Positions 1 through 6,938 of a stretch of DNA of 10,799 bases are shown one piece after another. The notes beneath the pieces were generated by a model. That model worked only from the letters and a program-made list of their open reading frames with translations. It was not told the DNA's origin and ran no database searches. Position 1 is the first letter of the stretch; every line of letters begins with the position of its first letter. A program made the position numbers and the translations under genes. This DNA is from CAZNRY01 sp964575675 (GTDB lineage Bacteria > Eisenbacteria > RBG-16-71-46 > CAIMUX01 > VGJL01): NCBI GenBank assembly GCA_964575675.1, contig CAZNRY010000142.1:1-10799 (forward strand), given 5' to 3'.

Positions 1-413
1 TCCGGAAGGGACTCGTCCCGTCGAGCATCGTGCGGGAGATCGGCCGGCCGGATCTCAACTTCATGGTCACCCCGGACACGACGGCCGGTTGGAGCGTCTT
101 CGGGCAGCTCCCCGGGATCGACATGACCCTCTTCGGGTTGAAGAAGGGCGAGGTCAGCGGGCCAATCGCCGATCAGGGGGGCTACAGCGTATTCCGGGTG
201 GAAGACATCTCGCCGGCGCACGTCCAGACCCTCGATGACGTGAGGGCCGGCCTGCGTCGCGGGCTGATCCTCCAGCGCGAGAAGGCCGCCGTCGCCGAGC
301 TTTTGCGAAAGGTCCGGCCCGAGTTCAAGATCTGGACCGACCCCGCCGCGATCGCGGCGATGCCGATCGACCCGGCCCAGTTCCAGAAGAGGGCGAAAGG
401 CCCGATGGACTGA
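1..413 (+). CDS. Parvulin-type peptidyl-prolyl cis-trans isomerase, C-terminal part (5' end outside window)
   Basis: The reading frame is open from the left edge (first whole codon at position 3) to TGA at 411-413, so only about 136 C-terminal residues are visible. The stretch GWSVFGQLPG, followed by LFGLKKGEVSGPI and then GGYSVFRVEDISPA, has the layout of the end of a PpiC/SurA rotamase domain: an 'L..GEvSgPi' turn, a 'GY.v.rV' strand and a following helix rich in charge (QREKAAVAELL). Family members assist folding of exported proteins in the periplasm or at the outer face of the membrane. The N-terminus, any signal peptide and any chaperone domain lie outside the window, so SurA, PrsA and PpiD types cannot be told apart. 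It is followed after 29 bp by a same-strand gene and two genes later by a large secreted peptidase, which suits an envelope protein-biogenesis operon (inference). Confidence 0.72.
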   Translation, partial: RKGLVPSSIVREIGRPDLNFMVTPDTTAGWSVFGQLPGIDMTLFGLKKGEVSGPIADQGGYSVFRVEDISPAHVQTLDDVRAGLRRGLILQREKAAVAELLRKVRPEFKIWTDPAAIAAMPIDPAQFQKRAKGPMD

Positions 414-431
414 AGTCCCGGCGCCGGTTGC

Positions 432-438
432 GAGGAGG
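432..438 (+). promoter_or_regulatory. Shine-Dalgarno site of the DUF971 gene
   Basis: GAGGAGG lies 4 bases before ATG 443. This makes ATG 443 a better start than the in-frame TTG at 428, which lies upstream of the ribosome site. Confidence 0.6.
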
Positions 439-442
439 TTGG

Positions 443-772
443 ATGGTCCCGAAGATCGAGATCGATCGCGAGCAGGGGGTCCTGATCGAGTGGCATGACG
501 GCCATCAGAGCCGCTTTGCCTTCGAGGACCTTCGCGCCGCTTGCCCCTGCGCGGGGTGCCGGGACGAGAGCAAGGGAGGGGACCATCGATCGCAGCGCGC
601 CCCCCGTCCGCCCGAGGCGACGCATCTGTTGCGGTCCGCGCCGGTCGGCCGCTACGCGATCGGCTTCGTCTGGGGCGATGGTCACAGCACCGGAATCTAC
701 TCGTGGGAATACCTGAGGGGTCGGTGCGGCTGCTTCGCCTGTCGATTGGGCCGCAGGGAGGTTCAGGGATGA
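443..772 (+). CDS. DUF971 (gamma-butyrobetaine hydroxylase N-terminal-like) small metal-binding protein
   Basis: This 109-residue protein consists of a single DUF971 domain. Seen directly: a first half with IEWHDGH and FEDLRAACPCAGC, and a second half with FVWGDGHSTGIYSWEYLR, which are hallmarks of the family. In human gamma-butyrobetaine hydroxylase the equivalent domain binds zinc through a Cys-x-Cys-x2-Cys cluster plus a distant His. Here C34, C36, C39 and H81 fit that pattern. Unusually, a second Cys-x-Cys-x2-Cys cluster (C95, C97, C100) sits near the C-terminus. There is no signal peptide, so it is probably cytosolic. No hydroxylase catalytic domain follows, as in most bacterial stand-alone versions, whose role is not established; some DUF971 domains are linked to iron-sulfur carriers. 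The gene lies 29 bp after the isomerase gene, and its TGA overlaps the next gene's ATG. Family assignment is strong; function is unknown. Confidence 0.85.
   Translation: MVPKIEIDREQGVLIEWHDGHQSRFAFEDLRAACPCAGCRDESKGGDHRSQRAPRPPEATHLLRSAPVGRYAIGFVWGDGHSTGIYSWEYLRGRCGCFACRLGRREVQG
755..761 (+). promoter_or_regulatory. Shine-Dalgarno site that fixes the C25 peptidase start
   Basis: AGGGAGG ends 7 bases before ATG 769. The spacing is ideal and supports ATG 769 over any start further upstream in the same frame. The site lies inside the last codons of the DUF971 gene. Confidence 0.7.
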
Positions 773-3700
773 TCGCCGCCCGCAGGCTTTTGGTTCTTCT
801 GAGCTTTGCCGCCATCGTCGCCGTTGATGTTCCAACCGCACACTGCGCGACGCTCGAGGAAGTCCGGCTCCTCCAATCGGACGAGACCGGCCTCGAAGCG
901 GAAACCGAGGTGCCCCCGGCTGAGGTCCTGCCCGCGCCGGGCCGCGGCGGATACCACGTCGTGAAGGTGGGCAACATCCCCTCGGCCGGCGAGCCGGGAG
1001 AACCCTCGCTTCCATCGTTCAGCTTCTGGATCGCCGTTCCCCCGGGAACCGAACCGCAGGTCGACGGGACGCCGATCGGCGAGATCCTCTACGACGGCGT
1101 GCGCCCGATACCGATCCCCCGTCCCGAGTGGATCGAAGGCCGCGAAGGGGGCGAACCCGTCTATCAGGAGACGATCGTGGAGAACGCGGCCGCCTACGGC
1201 GGAGGGAACCCTCCATCGCCATCTGCGATCGTCGGACGCGGCTCCACGCTCCGGCACCTGCGCGTCGTGCCGATCATCGTCCGCCCGGCGAGGTGGGACG
1301 CTGCGACCGGGCTGCTCCGAGTCGCGCAGAAGGTCCGCATCAAGGTCTCTTTCGTCCCGAGGAGCGAGCGGGCCGTGGGTCGTCCCGTGGGGCGCGACGG
1401 ATCGTCCTGGGAACGGACCTACGATGCCGTCGTCCTGAACCATCAGGAGGCTCGGGGGTGGCGGCGCGCTCCTGTCGGTCCCGCCCGTCCGAAGGCGCGC
1501 GTCGCGGCCGAGAATCTCGTCAAGCTCGAGGTCAAGTCGAGCGGGATGAAGATCGTCTCCTTCGCGGACCTGGCGGCCGGTGGATGGTCGGGCGAGGGGA
1601 CGCCGCTCGCCGATCTCTATCTCTTCGAGCGATTCCACGATCCGAACGACGCGGAGAATCCGGTCGACCAGGAGGTGGCGGTTCCGATCCTGCTACTGGA
1701 CGGCGACGGCGACGGGAATTGGAGCGACGGCGATTCGTTCTGTTTCTACGGGCAGCACCTCTTCGACCGTCTCCCCGAGGCTCCCGCATACATCAAGCGT
1801 TACGGTCGGCGGCACGTTTACTGGTTGGGGCTCCGGACGGGTGAGGCGAATCCGCGGATGCAGCCGGCGTCGAGCTGGTTGGGCCTCGAGAATCTCCCTC
1901 CCGTTCCATCCTACCGATGGCGGGCACATTTCGAGGAGGAGGGCGGGCCCGTCTGGGGCGGGATCTACGCCAAGATGGGCGCGGGTGCGCCGGGCCGCCA
2001 GATCGATCAAGAGACGAACCTCGATCGCGGGGTCGCGAGCGTCAGGACGAAGCACGCATACTGGCTCGGTTTCGATCCGGGGTTCTATGGATTCAACTTC
2101 GATCTGCCCGGCTACCTCGGGCCGATCGAGGTGGCCGCACGCCTCCAGGGGATCCTCCACCCGCCCGAAAGCACGCGGCACAAGGCGTTTCTCTACCTGA
2201 CGCGCAGCGCGGCCGTAGACGATACGGTCCGATTTCCCCGCACACCCCTCTCCTTCGAGTACCAGGACAGCCTGCTTTACGTCGCCGGGCAAGCGGATCT
2301 GGCCGGGATGCCCCTGCGCGAGCGCGGGAACCGCTTCGCGCTCCTGATTCCACCCGACGCGGCGGTTGCGTACGCGGCCCTCCACTGGGTCGAGGTCTCC
2401 TACCTCCGCGCCCCCCGCTTCGTCGACGGCCGCGTCGAGGTCTCGACGGCCGATCTGAGCGGGCCGACGGAGTACGACCTCGCCTCGGCCCCCGACCCGG
2501 CGGAGTTGCTCGCCTTCGAGATCACCGACCCGCGCGCGCCGAAGGTCCTGTCGATCGATCCATCCTCGCAGTACGGGCAAGGGCGGCTTCGCCTGCAGTG
2601 GAATCTGACCGGGAGCGACCGGCGGTTCCTCTTCGAGCGCCTCGACGCGGTCCGTTCGATTGATCTCGCCCTGGGCGAGCAGATCACCGTCGATTCTCCC
2701 TCCGATCTCGCCGCTCCTGGGGATCAGGACTATGTGATCGTGATCCCGCGGGAGTGGATCGAGACGATCCAACCCTTGATCGCGCTGCGGGAATCGCAGG
2801 GGCACAGTGTGCTCGTCGCGCCGATCGAGGATCTCTACGACGAGTTTTCCGGGGGACGGAGGTGGCCGCACGCGATCCGCTCCTTCCTCCGCGCGCTCTT
2901 CGCATCGCGCGACCCCGCGCCGTCGTTTCTCCTCCTCGTCGGGGACGCAACGGACGGCTTCGACAATGGCTTCGAGACGTCCGACCCGAACTGGGTTCCA
3001 ACGCAAACCGTCTTCTCGAACTCCTACCTCACCTCGCAGGGGCCCGAGCTCGTTGCCTCGGATCAGTGGTTCGTCGACAACCTCACCGGCACGGGCGAGA
3101 CGCTCGATTACATGCCCGACATGCACGTCGGACGTTTTTCGGCGGGGGATCCGGCGCAGCTCCAACTGATCGTCACGAAGATCCTCGCCTACGAGAACTT
3201 CCAGCCGGACCAAGGATGGCGCAACCGCGTCCTCTTCGTGAGCGACGATGCCTGGAGCTCGGCGATCACATTCAGCGAGACCTATGCGTACAAGCCGGGA
3301 TCCGAGGGGATATTCGCCGAGTCGGCCCGCAGATCGCGTGATGTGATTCGCAGGGACGGCAGGCTCGCCGATCTGGAGGCCGATTCCTTCTTCGTCGCAC
3401 AGTACATGGATTCGATCCCCTCTCTGGGACGATGCGTGATCAACCCAGAGACCGGCCGCTGCCAGCGCGACCAGGCGGGGCGGCTCGTGATGAACACATC
3501 GGCGGAGTGGGGGCCCAGCCGTGACTACGGCACCGCGACCGTCTCCCCGTTGCTCTTGTCAAAGATGAGCCAGGGATACCTCTTCGTCTCCTATAACGGC
3601 CACGCGAACGCGCGGCTCATGACCCACGAGTATGTTTTTCGCCACAATTCGGACGTTCGCGTGGACATCGAGCGGCTCGGCAACGTCGACCGTCCCTTCG

Positions 3701-5004
3701 TTTTCATGGGATACGGCTGCCACCTCGCCGAGTTCTCCGCCGTGGACGAGAAGCTGTACGCGCGCGGAGACGGTATTTGCGAGAACCTCCTGAACCTCTA
3801 CTCGGATCGCGCCGGGGTCGCCGGGATCGCCTCGGTGGGCTACGAGTGGCTCGACACGACGGACCGATACAACCTGGCCGTCGTCCGCGCTTTCTTCACG
3901 AACCCGCCGCAGCACGAGGGGCACACGCGCTGGGTCCTGGGGGAGATCGTCTCGCAGAGCAAAGCGAACCTTCTCGCGCAGGGGCCGGGGAACTCGACCT
4001 ACGAGAGCATGTCGCAGACCTACACGCTGATCGGCGACCCAGGTCTCGTGCTCGACGCCGCTCCACCGCGCCTTTCGATCTTGATCAACGGCGAGCCCGT
4101 CGAGAGCGGCCGGCCGCTTACCCTTCCGCCCGATTCGTCATCGATTCTCGTCGTGACGCATATCCGCGATGAAGTTTGGGCGCGTTCCCTTGCGATCGAT
4201 GATGCGTACGGCCCGGTGCCAAGCGATCGGATCAACGTGGTCTACGACGCGGACGGCGACCGGGGATTCACGGCCTCCTATCGCACCACGGTCCTGCCGC
4301 GCGACTACGACCTGCTCTTGCGCGCCGAGGACGGCAACGGCCGCGTGACAACCGCCGCCTTCCCCGTGCGGGTGGGCGTCGAGTTCCAGACCATGCGGCC
4401 GCTCCGCGATTGGGCCGCGATCTCATCGGGCGCTCGTGTGCTGCGCGAGGACTCGCTGCGGGCGGTCGTGTCGCTGCCTCGCCCCGTGGGAGGGGACAGC
4501 CTCCAGTTCCTCGTGGACGGGCTTCCTGCGCGCTTCCACACGACGCGGACCCCGGGCGCCGAAGAAGCCCGCGGGTGGACGTTGACCGTTCGTGAAGATG
4601 TCTCGAGCTCGGAGAGCCGGACGATCGCCGTCCGCATCGAGCAGCCCGACGGGGGAGCGAGGGACTTCCCGCAGCCTCCGATGACGATCCAGACCGAGCC
4701 CCTCTATGCGATCGAAGCGCTCTACAATGTCCCGAATCCGTTCGGGAAGGAGACATGGATCTTCTACAGTCTCGGCGCGCCCGCGGAGGAGGTTTCGATC
4801 AAGATCTACACGTCGAGCGGCCGGCTCATCCGGACCCTGCTCGACCTTCCCTCGCCGCAAACCCTCGCCGATCAGCCGATTCTGTGGAACGGACTCGATG
4901 AGGACGGCGATCGGGTGGCAAATGGTCTCTACTTCTACAAGATGAGCGTGGCGGGGTCCCAGGGACGCTTGGAGCGAATCGAAAAGATGGCCCGCGTCCG
5001 CTAG
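769..5004 (+). CDS. Secreted C25-family (gingipain/PorU-type) cysteine peptidase with FlgD-Ig-like C-terminal domain
   Basis: The protein has 1411 residues from ATG 769, which overlaps the DUF971 stop as ATGA. It opens with a signal peptide: MIAARR, a hydrophobic core at 7-19, and likely cleavage near residue 26. Residues about 45-100 resemble a C25 propeptide (GEPSLPSF). A DGDGDGNWSDGD loop at 311-322, followed by FYGQ, recalls the beta domain before the PorU catalytic core. The C25 core starts near 654 (DYVIVIP) and closes near 1085 with LIGDPGLVL. The probable catalytic dyad is His945 in YNGHAN and Cys984 in GYGCHLAEF. Beta-sandwich segments follow, and residues 1319-1411 form a FlgD-Ig/type-A sorting-like domain (VPNPFG, then NGLYFYKM). 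The family includes proteases secreted by type IX secretion and the PorU sortase that removes C-terminal signals. Which role applies here is open: the tail fits either cargo or a PorU-like protein. The frame stays open upstream to 541, but starting there would bury the signal peptide. Confidence 0.88.
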   Translation: MIAARRLLVLLSFAAIVAVDVPTAHCATLEEVRLLQSDETGLEAETEVPPAEVLPAPGRGGYHVVKVGNIPSAGEPGEPSLPSFSFWIAVPPGTEPQVDGTPIGEILYDGVRPIPIPRPEWIEGREGGEPVYQETIVENAAAYGGGNPPSPSAIVGRGSTLRHLRVVPIIVRPARWDAATGLLRVAQKVRIKVSFVPRSERAVGRPVGRDGSSWERTYDAVVLNHQEARGWRRAPVGPARPKARVAAENLVKLEVKSSGMKIVSFADLAAGGWSGEGTPLADLYLFERFHDPNDAENPVDQEVAVPILLLDGDGDGNWSDGDSFCFYGQHLFDRLPEAPAYIKRYGRRHVYWLGLRTGEANPRMQPASSWLGLENLPPVPSYRWRAHFEEEGGPVWGGIYAKMGAGAPGRQIDQETNLDRGVASVRTKHAYWLGFDPGFYGFNFDLPGYLGPIEVAARLQGILHPPESTRHKAFLYLTRSAAVDDTVRFPRTPLSFEYQDSLLYVAGQADLAGMPLRERGNRFALLIPPDAAVAYAALHWVEVSYLRAPRFVDGRVEVSTADLSGPTEYDLASAPDPAELLAFEITDPRAPKVLSIDPSSQYGQGRLRLQWNLTGSDRRFLFERLDAVRSIDLALGEQITVDSPSDLAAPGDQDYVIVIPREWIETIQPLIALRESQGHSVLVAPIEDLYDEFSGGRRWPHAIRSFLRALFASRDPAPSFLLLVGDATDGFDNGFETSDPNWVPTQTVFSNSYLTSQGPELVASDQWFVDNLTGTGETLDYMPDMHVGRFSAGDPAQLQLIVTKILAYENFQPDQGWRNRVLFVSDDAWSSAITFSETYAYKPGSEGIFAESARRSRDVIRRDGRLADLEADSFFVAQYMDSIPSLGRCVINPETGRCQRDQAGRLVMNTSAEWGPSRDYGTATVSPLLLSKMSQGYLFVSYNGHANARLMTHEYVFRHNSDVRVDIERLGNVDRPFVFMGYGCHLAEFSAVDEKLYARGDGICENLLNLYSDRAGVAGIASVGYEWLDTTDRYNLAVVRAFFTNPPQHEGHTRWVLGEIVSQSKANLLAQGPGNSTYESMSQTYTLIGDPGLVLDAAPPRLSILINGEPVESGRPLTLPPDSSSILVVTHIRDEVWARSLAIDDAYGPVPSDRINVVYDADGDRGFTASYRTTVLPRDYDLLLRAEDGNGRVTTAAFPVRVGVEFQTMRPLRDWAAISSGARVLREDSLRAVVSLPRPVGGDSLQFLVDGLPARFHTTRTPGAEEARGWTLTVREDVSSSESRTIAVRIEQPDGGARDFPQPPMTIQTEPLYAIEALYNVPNPFGKETWIFYSLGAPAEEVSIKIYTSSGRLIRTLLDLPSPQTLADQPILWNGLDEDGDRVANGLYFYKMSVAGSQGRLERIEKMARVR

Positions 5005-6332
5005 TCGCCGACGAACCGCACGCGGTTCTTTCCTTGCTGCTTCGCATCGAGGAGCATCCGGTTCGCCGCGATCCAGAGCTCGCGCGCCGTCGATGCATCG
5101 TCGGGGAAGAGGGCCCCGCCGACCGAGACGGTGATCCGCTCGGGCACGTACCCGCCGCTCATGCTCTGGACCTGGAACGGTTCGGCCTCGACGGCGGCGC
5201 GCAACCGCTCCGCGATGCCGCGGGCCCGCTCGGGCGTGACCGGCGGCACGAGGAGTGCCGCGAACTCTTCCCCGCCGTAGCGCGCAAGGGTATCGCTCGT
5301 GCGAAGCGCTCCCTTCAGAATGCACCCGACCGTGACGAGGACCCTGTCGCCGCCATCGTATCCGTAGAGGGTGTTGAAGTTCTTGAAGCCGTCGATGTCG
5401 ACGATGCACAGGGCGAGGCTCTGCTTGCGGCGCTCCGCGATCGAAACATGCTTTTCAAGCTGATCTTCGAAATAGGGACGATTGTAGAGGCTGGTCAAGA
5501 AGTCGAGGAAGATCAGCGATTGCAGCCGGACCGAACTCGCCAGGAGGGCCTGGAAATGCTGGCTCAAGAGAACGGCGAGGCCGATCCGTTCCTCCGTGAA
5601 GAACCCCTCGCGTGAATCGCGAACCTCGATCACCGCCCGCCATCCGCCCGTCTCATCTCCGATACCAAGGAACAGGGCGCTCCCCGATCGGGACAAAGCG
5701 CCGAAGAGGGGGTCAAGTCGCGAGAAGTCGCGAACGTGGAGAAGGTAGCTGCGGGAGCGGGCGAGTTCGCGGAGCCGCGCTTCCGGGACAGCGAGCTGCG
5801 AGGCCTGGAAACTGCCCCAGAACTCGCCCGGCGGGTGATCGATCGGCAGAAAGGTTACCTGCTCGATCTCCAGGGAGTCGCGGAGGATCTGCTCGGCCCT
5901 CTGGATGATCTCGCGCGGACCGGCCACGCGGTCGCTGCGGATCAGCGCCCCCTGCTCGGCAAGCAGCTGCCGGACCACGGAGGCCTTGAGACTCGCTACC
6001 GGGTTCGGATCAAGGGGAAGCGGGATCACCTCAAGGCTCTCGACCGCCGGAGCCTCGTCGATCCGTATGGCGAAGCGGAGGCGGCTCGAGGGTTCGCGGA
6101 GGCGGAGCCGAACCCCGGCGTCCTCGGGGATGCGTTCGAGGACCTCCAGGCGCCCCGATTCGATCAACGAGCGGACGACCTTCTGGGCCGCCTCGCGGAT
6201 GTCCGAGGCCGATCCCTCGGTGAGGACTCGCGAGATGATGGCGAGCGCCTCCCGGTCAAGGATCCGGCGCGGGAGGAGGTCGCGCAGAAGTTCGACGTAA
6301 CCGACGGGTATTCGCTTCAAAAGGCGCCCCAT
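5001..6332 (-). CDS. Diguanylate cyclase: N-terminal helical region, GAF-like sensor, GGDEF domain
   Basis: The protein has 443 residues and would make cyclic di-GMP from two GTP. The GGDEF domain spans about 275-440. It begins with LTSLYNRPYF, carries metal ligands D312 and D314 (VDIDGF) and has the active-site motif RYGGEEF with GGEEF at 353-357. RTSD at 344-347 has the exact spacing of the inhibitory RxxD site, so the enzyme is predicted to be active and product-inhibited. Residues about 130-270 look like a GAF-type ligand or redox sensor domain. The first 110 residues are mostly helical and not recognised. No signal peptide or membrane segment is seen, so it is cytosolic. ATG 6332 is not preceded by a good Shine-Dalgarno sequence, so the start is less certain than the domain call. 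The gene converges on the peptidase gene, sharing CTAG, and diverges from the regulator operon. Confidence 0.9.
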   Translation of the reverse strand: MGRLLKRIPVGYVELLRDLLPRRILDREALAIISRVLTEGSASDIREAAQKVVRSLIESGRLEVLERIPEDAGVRLRLREPSSRLRFAIRIDEAPAVESLEVIPLPLDPNPVASLKASVVRQLLAEQGALIRSDRVAGPREIIQRAEQILRDSLEIEQVTFLPIDHPPGEFWGSFQASQLAVPEARLRELARSRSYLLHVRDFSRLDPLFGALSRSGSALFLGIGDETGGWRAVIEVRDSREGFFTEERIGLAVLLSQHFQALLASSVRLQSLIFLDFLTSLYNRPYFEDQLEKHVSIAERRKQSLALCIVDIDGFKNFNTLYGYDGGDRVLVTVGCILKGALRTSDTLARYGGEEFAALLVPPVTPERARGIAERLRAAVEAEPFQVQSMSGGYVPERITVSVGGALFPDDASTARELWIAANRMLLDAKQQGKNRVRFVGD

Positions 6333-6345
6333 GGTGGTTGATGCC

Positions 6346-6445
6346 CGATTCCGGTCTATGTGATTAACACTAAATCAGTTACCGGCATGACAGATCGGAC
6401 ATCTCGACTGAATCCGAGGGCGCGCGGAATCGTCTACGTGGATTC
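6346..6445. promoter_or_regulatory. Cluster of GATTC/GAATC half-sites in the divergent intergenic region
   Basis: CGATTCCG at 6346-6353 is repeated inverted as CGGAATCG at 6425-6432. GAATCC at 6410-6415 is repeated inverted as GGATTC at 6440-6445. A further imperfect dyad, TGATTAACACTAAATCA, occupies 6361-6377. The region between the divergent cyclase gene and the regulator operon thus carries several related half-sites, and a DNA-binding protein is a plausible user. Which protein binds is unknown. Short repeats like these can arise by chance. Confidence 0.35.
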
Positions 6446-6484
6446 TACCATGTTTCAGGCCGGAGCGGGGGGCGCAATGTTGCG

Positions 6485-6513
6485 TTGACAGACCCCAATG
6501 GGGGGTATAGGTT
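6485..6513 (+). promoter_or_regulatory. Candidate sigma-70-type promoter upstream of the small secreted protein
   Basis: A perfect TTGACA box lies at 6485-6490. With a 17-bp spacer the -10 would be TAGGTT (6508-6513). TATAGG at 6506-6511 is a better TATA match but leaves only 15 bp. The spacer contains the palindrome CCCC-AAT-GGGG (6493-6503), which could be an operator. Transcription would start near 6520 and leave a leader of about 55 bases before ATG 6576. Confidence 0.5.
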
Positions 6514-6525
6514 TAGGTCGGATTG

Positions 6526-6542
6526 GGGCGCGTTCTGCGCCC
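6526..6542 (+). promoter_or_regulatory. Leader hairpin, overlapping a weak sigma-54-like -24/-12 match
   Basis: GGGCGC (6526-6531) and GCGCCC (6537-6542) form a perfect 6-bp stem with a 5-base GTTCT loop, extended outward by GGTC/GACC (6516-6519 and 6544-6547). No T-run follows, so this is not an intrinsic terminator. The same bases, TTGGGGCGCGTTCTGCG from 6523, also place GG (6525-6526) and GC (6537-6538) at the exact spacing of a sigma-54 promoter, matching about 9 of the 13 informative positions. The two readings compete and neither is proven. Confidence 0.35.
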
Positions 6543-6575
6543 TGACCGGGGTAATTTCGAATGCCGAGGTGAGGT

Positions 6576-6911
6576 ATGAACCCTCGTAACTATCGTTGGA
6601 TCCTGGGAGTCGCGCTCCTTGTTTTGAGTCTCCTGGGCATCAGCCCGATGCGCGGAGCCGCTTCCGTCCTCCCGATCGATGGGGGACCGAACCCTGCTCC
6701 GTTCAGTGTCGTGGACCCGCCCACCCAGGGTGGCGGCGGAGATCCGACCGACGGCGGCGATCCGGACGAGGTCGTGATCTTCATCGTGACTCCTGGCGAA
6801 CCGATCGTTGTGACCGGCGCGGTCAGGTCACCGCAGACCGTTCCCTCGAGACTCTCGACCGCTCTCGCCGAGATCAGGGCCCTGCTCTTTTGGGCAGGCG
6901 TGGTCCGGTAA
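6576..6911 (+). CDS. Small secreted proline/glycine-rich protein of unknown function
   Basis: The protein has 111 residues. ATG 6576 is preceded by GAGGTGAGG, a good ribosome site overlapping 6566-6574. The N-terminus is a clear signal peptide: R4 and R7, a hydrophobic core at about 8-22, then MRGAAS with likely cleavage after residue 30. The mature part, about 81 residues, has a low-complexity stretch rich in Pro, Gly and Asp (roughly 36-64), a beta-like segment EVVIFIVTPGEPIVVTGAV, and a more hydrophobic helical tail ending LLFWAGVVR. There are no cysteines, so disulfide or lipoprotein anchoring is ruled out. I do not recognise a family. It is the first gene after the divergent intergenic region, and only 27 bp separate it from the sigma-54 activator gene. 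Co-transcription, and a role as signal or target of that regulator, are plausible inferences. Confidence 0.7.
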   Translation: MNPRNYRWILGVALLVLSLLGISPMRGAASVLPIDGGPNPAPFSVVDPPTQGGGGDPTDGGDPDEVVIFIVTPGEPIVVTGAVRSPQTVPSRLSTALAEIRALLFWAGVVR

Positions 6912-6938
6912 CCGGCACTCGGCGAAGCTAGGCCGGCT

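Noticed and set aside
541..768. Upstream extension of the peptidase frame
   Set aside because: It overlaps the DUF971 gene, gives arginine-rich shadow sequence and buries the signal peptide. ATG 769 has an ideal ribosome site.
1693..3213. Long - strand open frame (506 codons) opposite the peptidase gene
   Set aside because: Its charge-rich, low-complexity product and position exactly antisense to a recognisable C25 gene are typical of high-GC shadow frames.
5736..6341. + strand open frame of 201 codons inside the cyclase gene
   Set aside because: It is antisense to a clear GAF/GGDEF protein and has no recognisable motif or ribosome site.
6913..6930. GGCAC...GAAGC as a sigma-54 promoter directly before the regulator
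   Set aside because: The GG to GC distance is one base too long, and the position almost touches the start codon.
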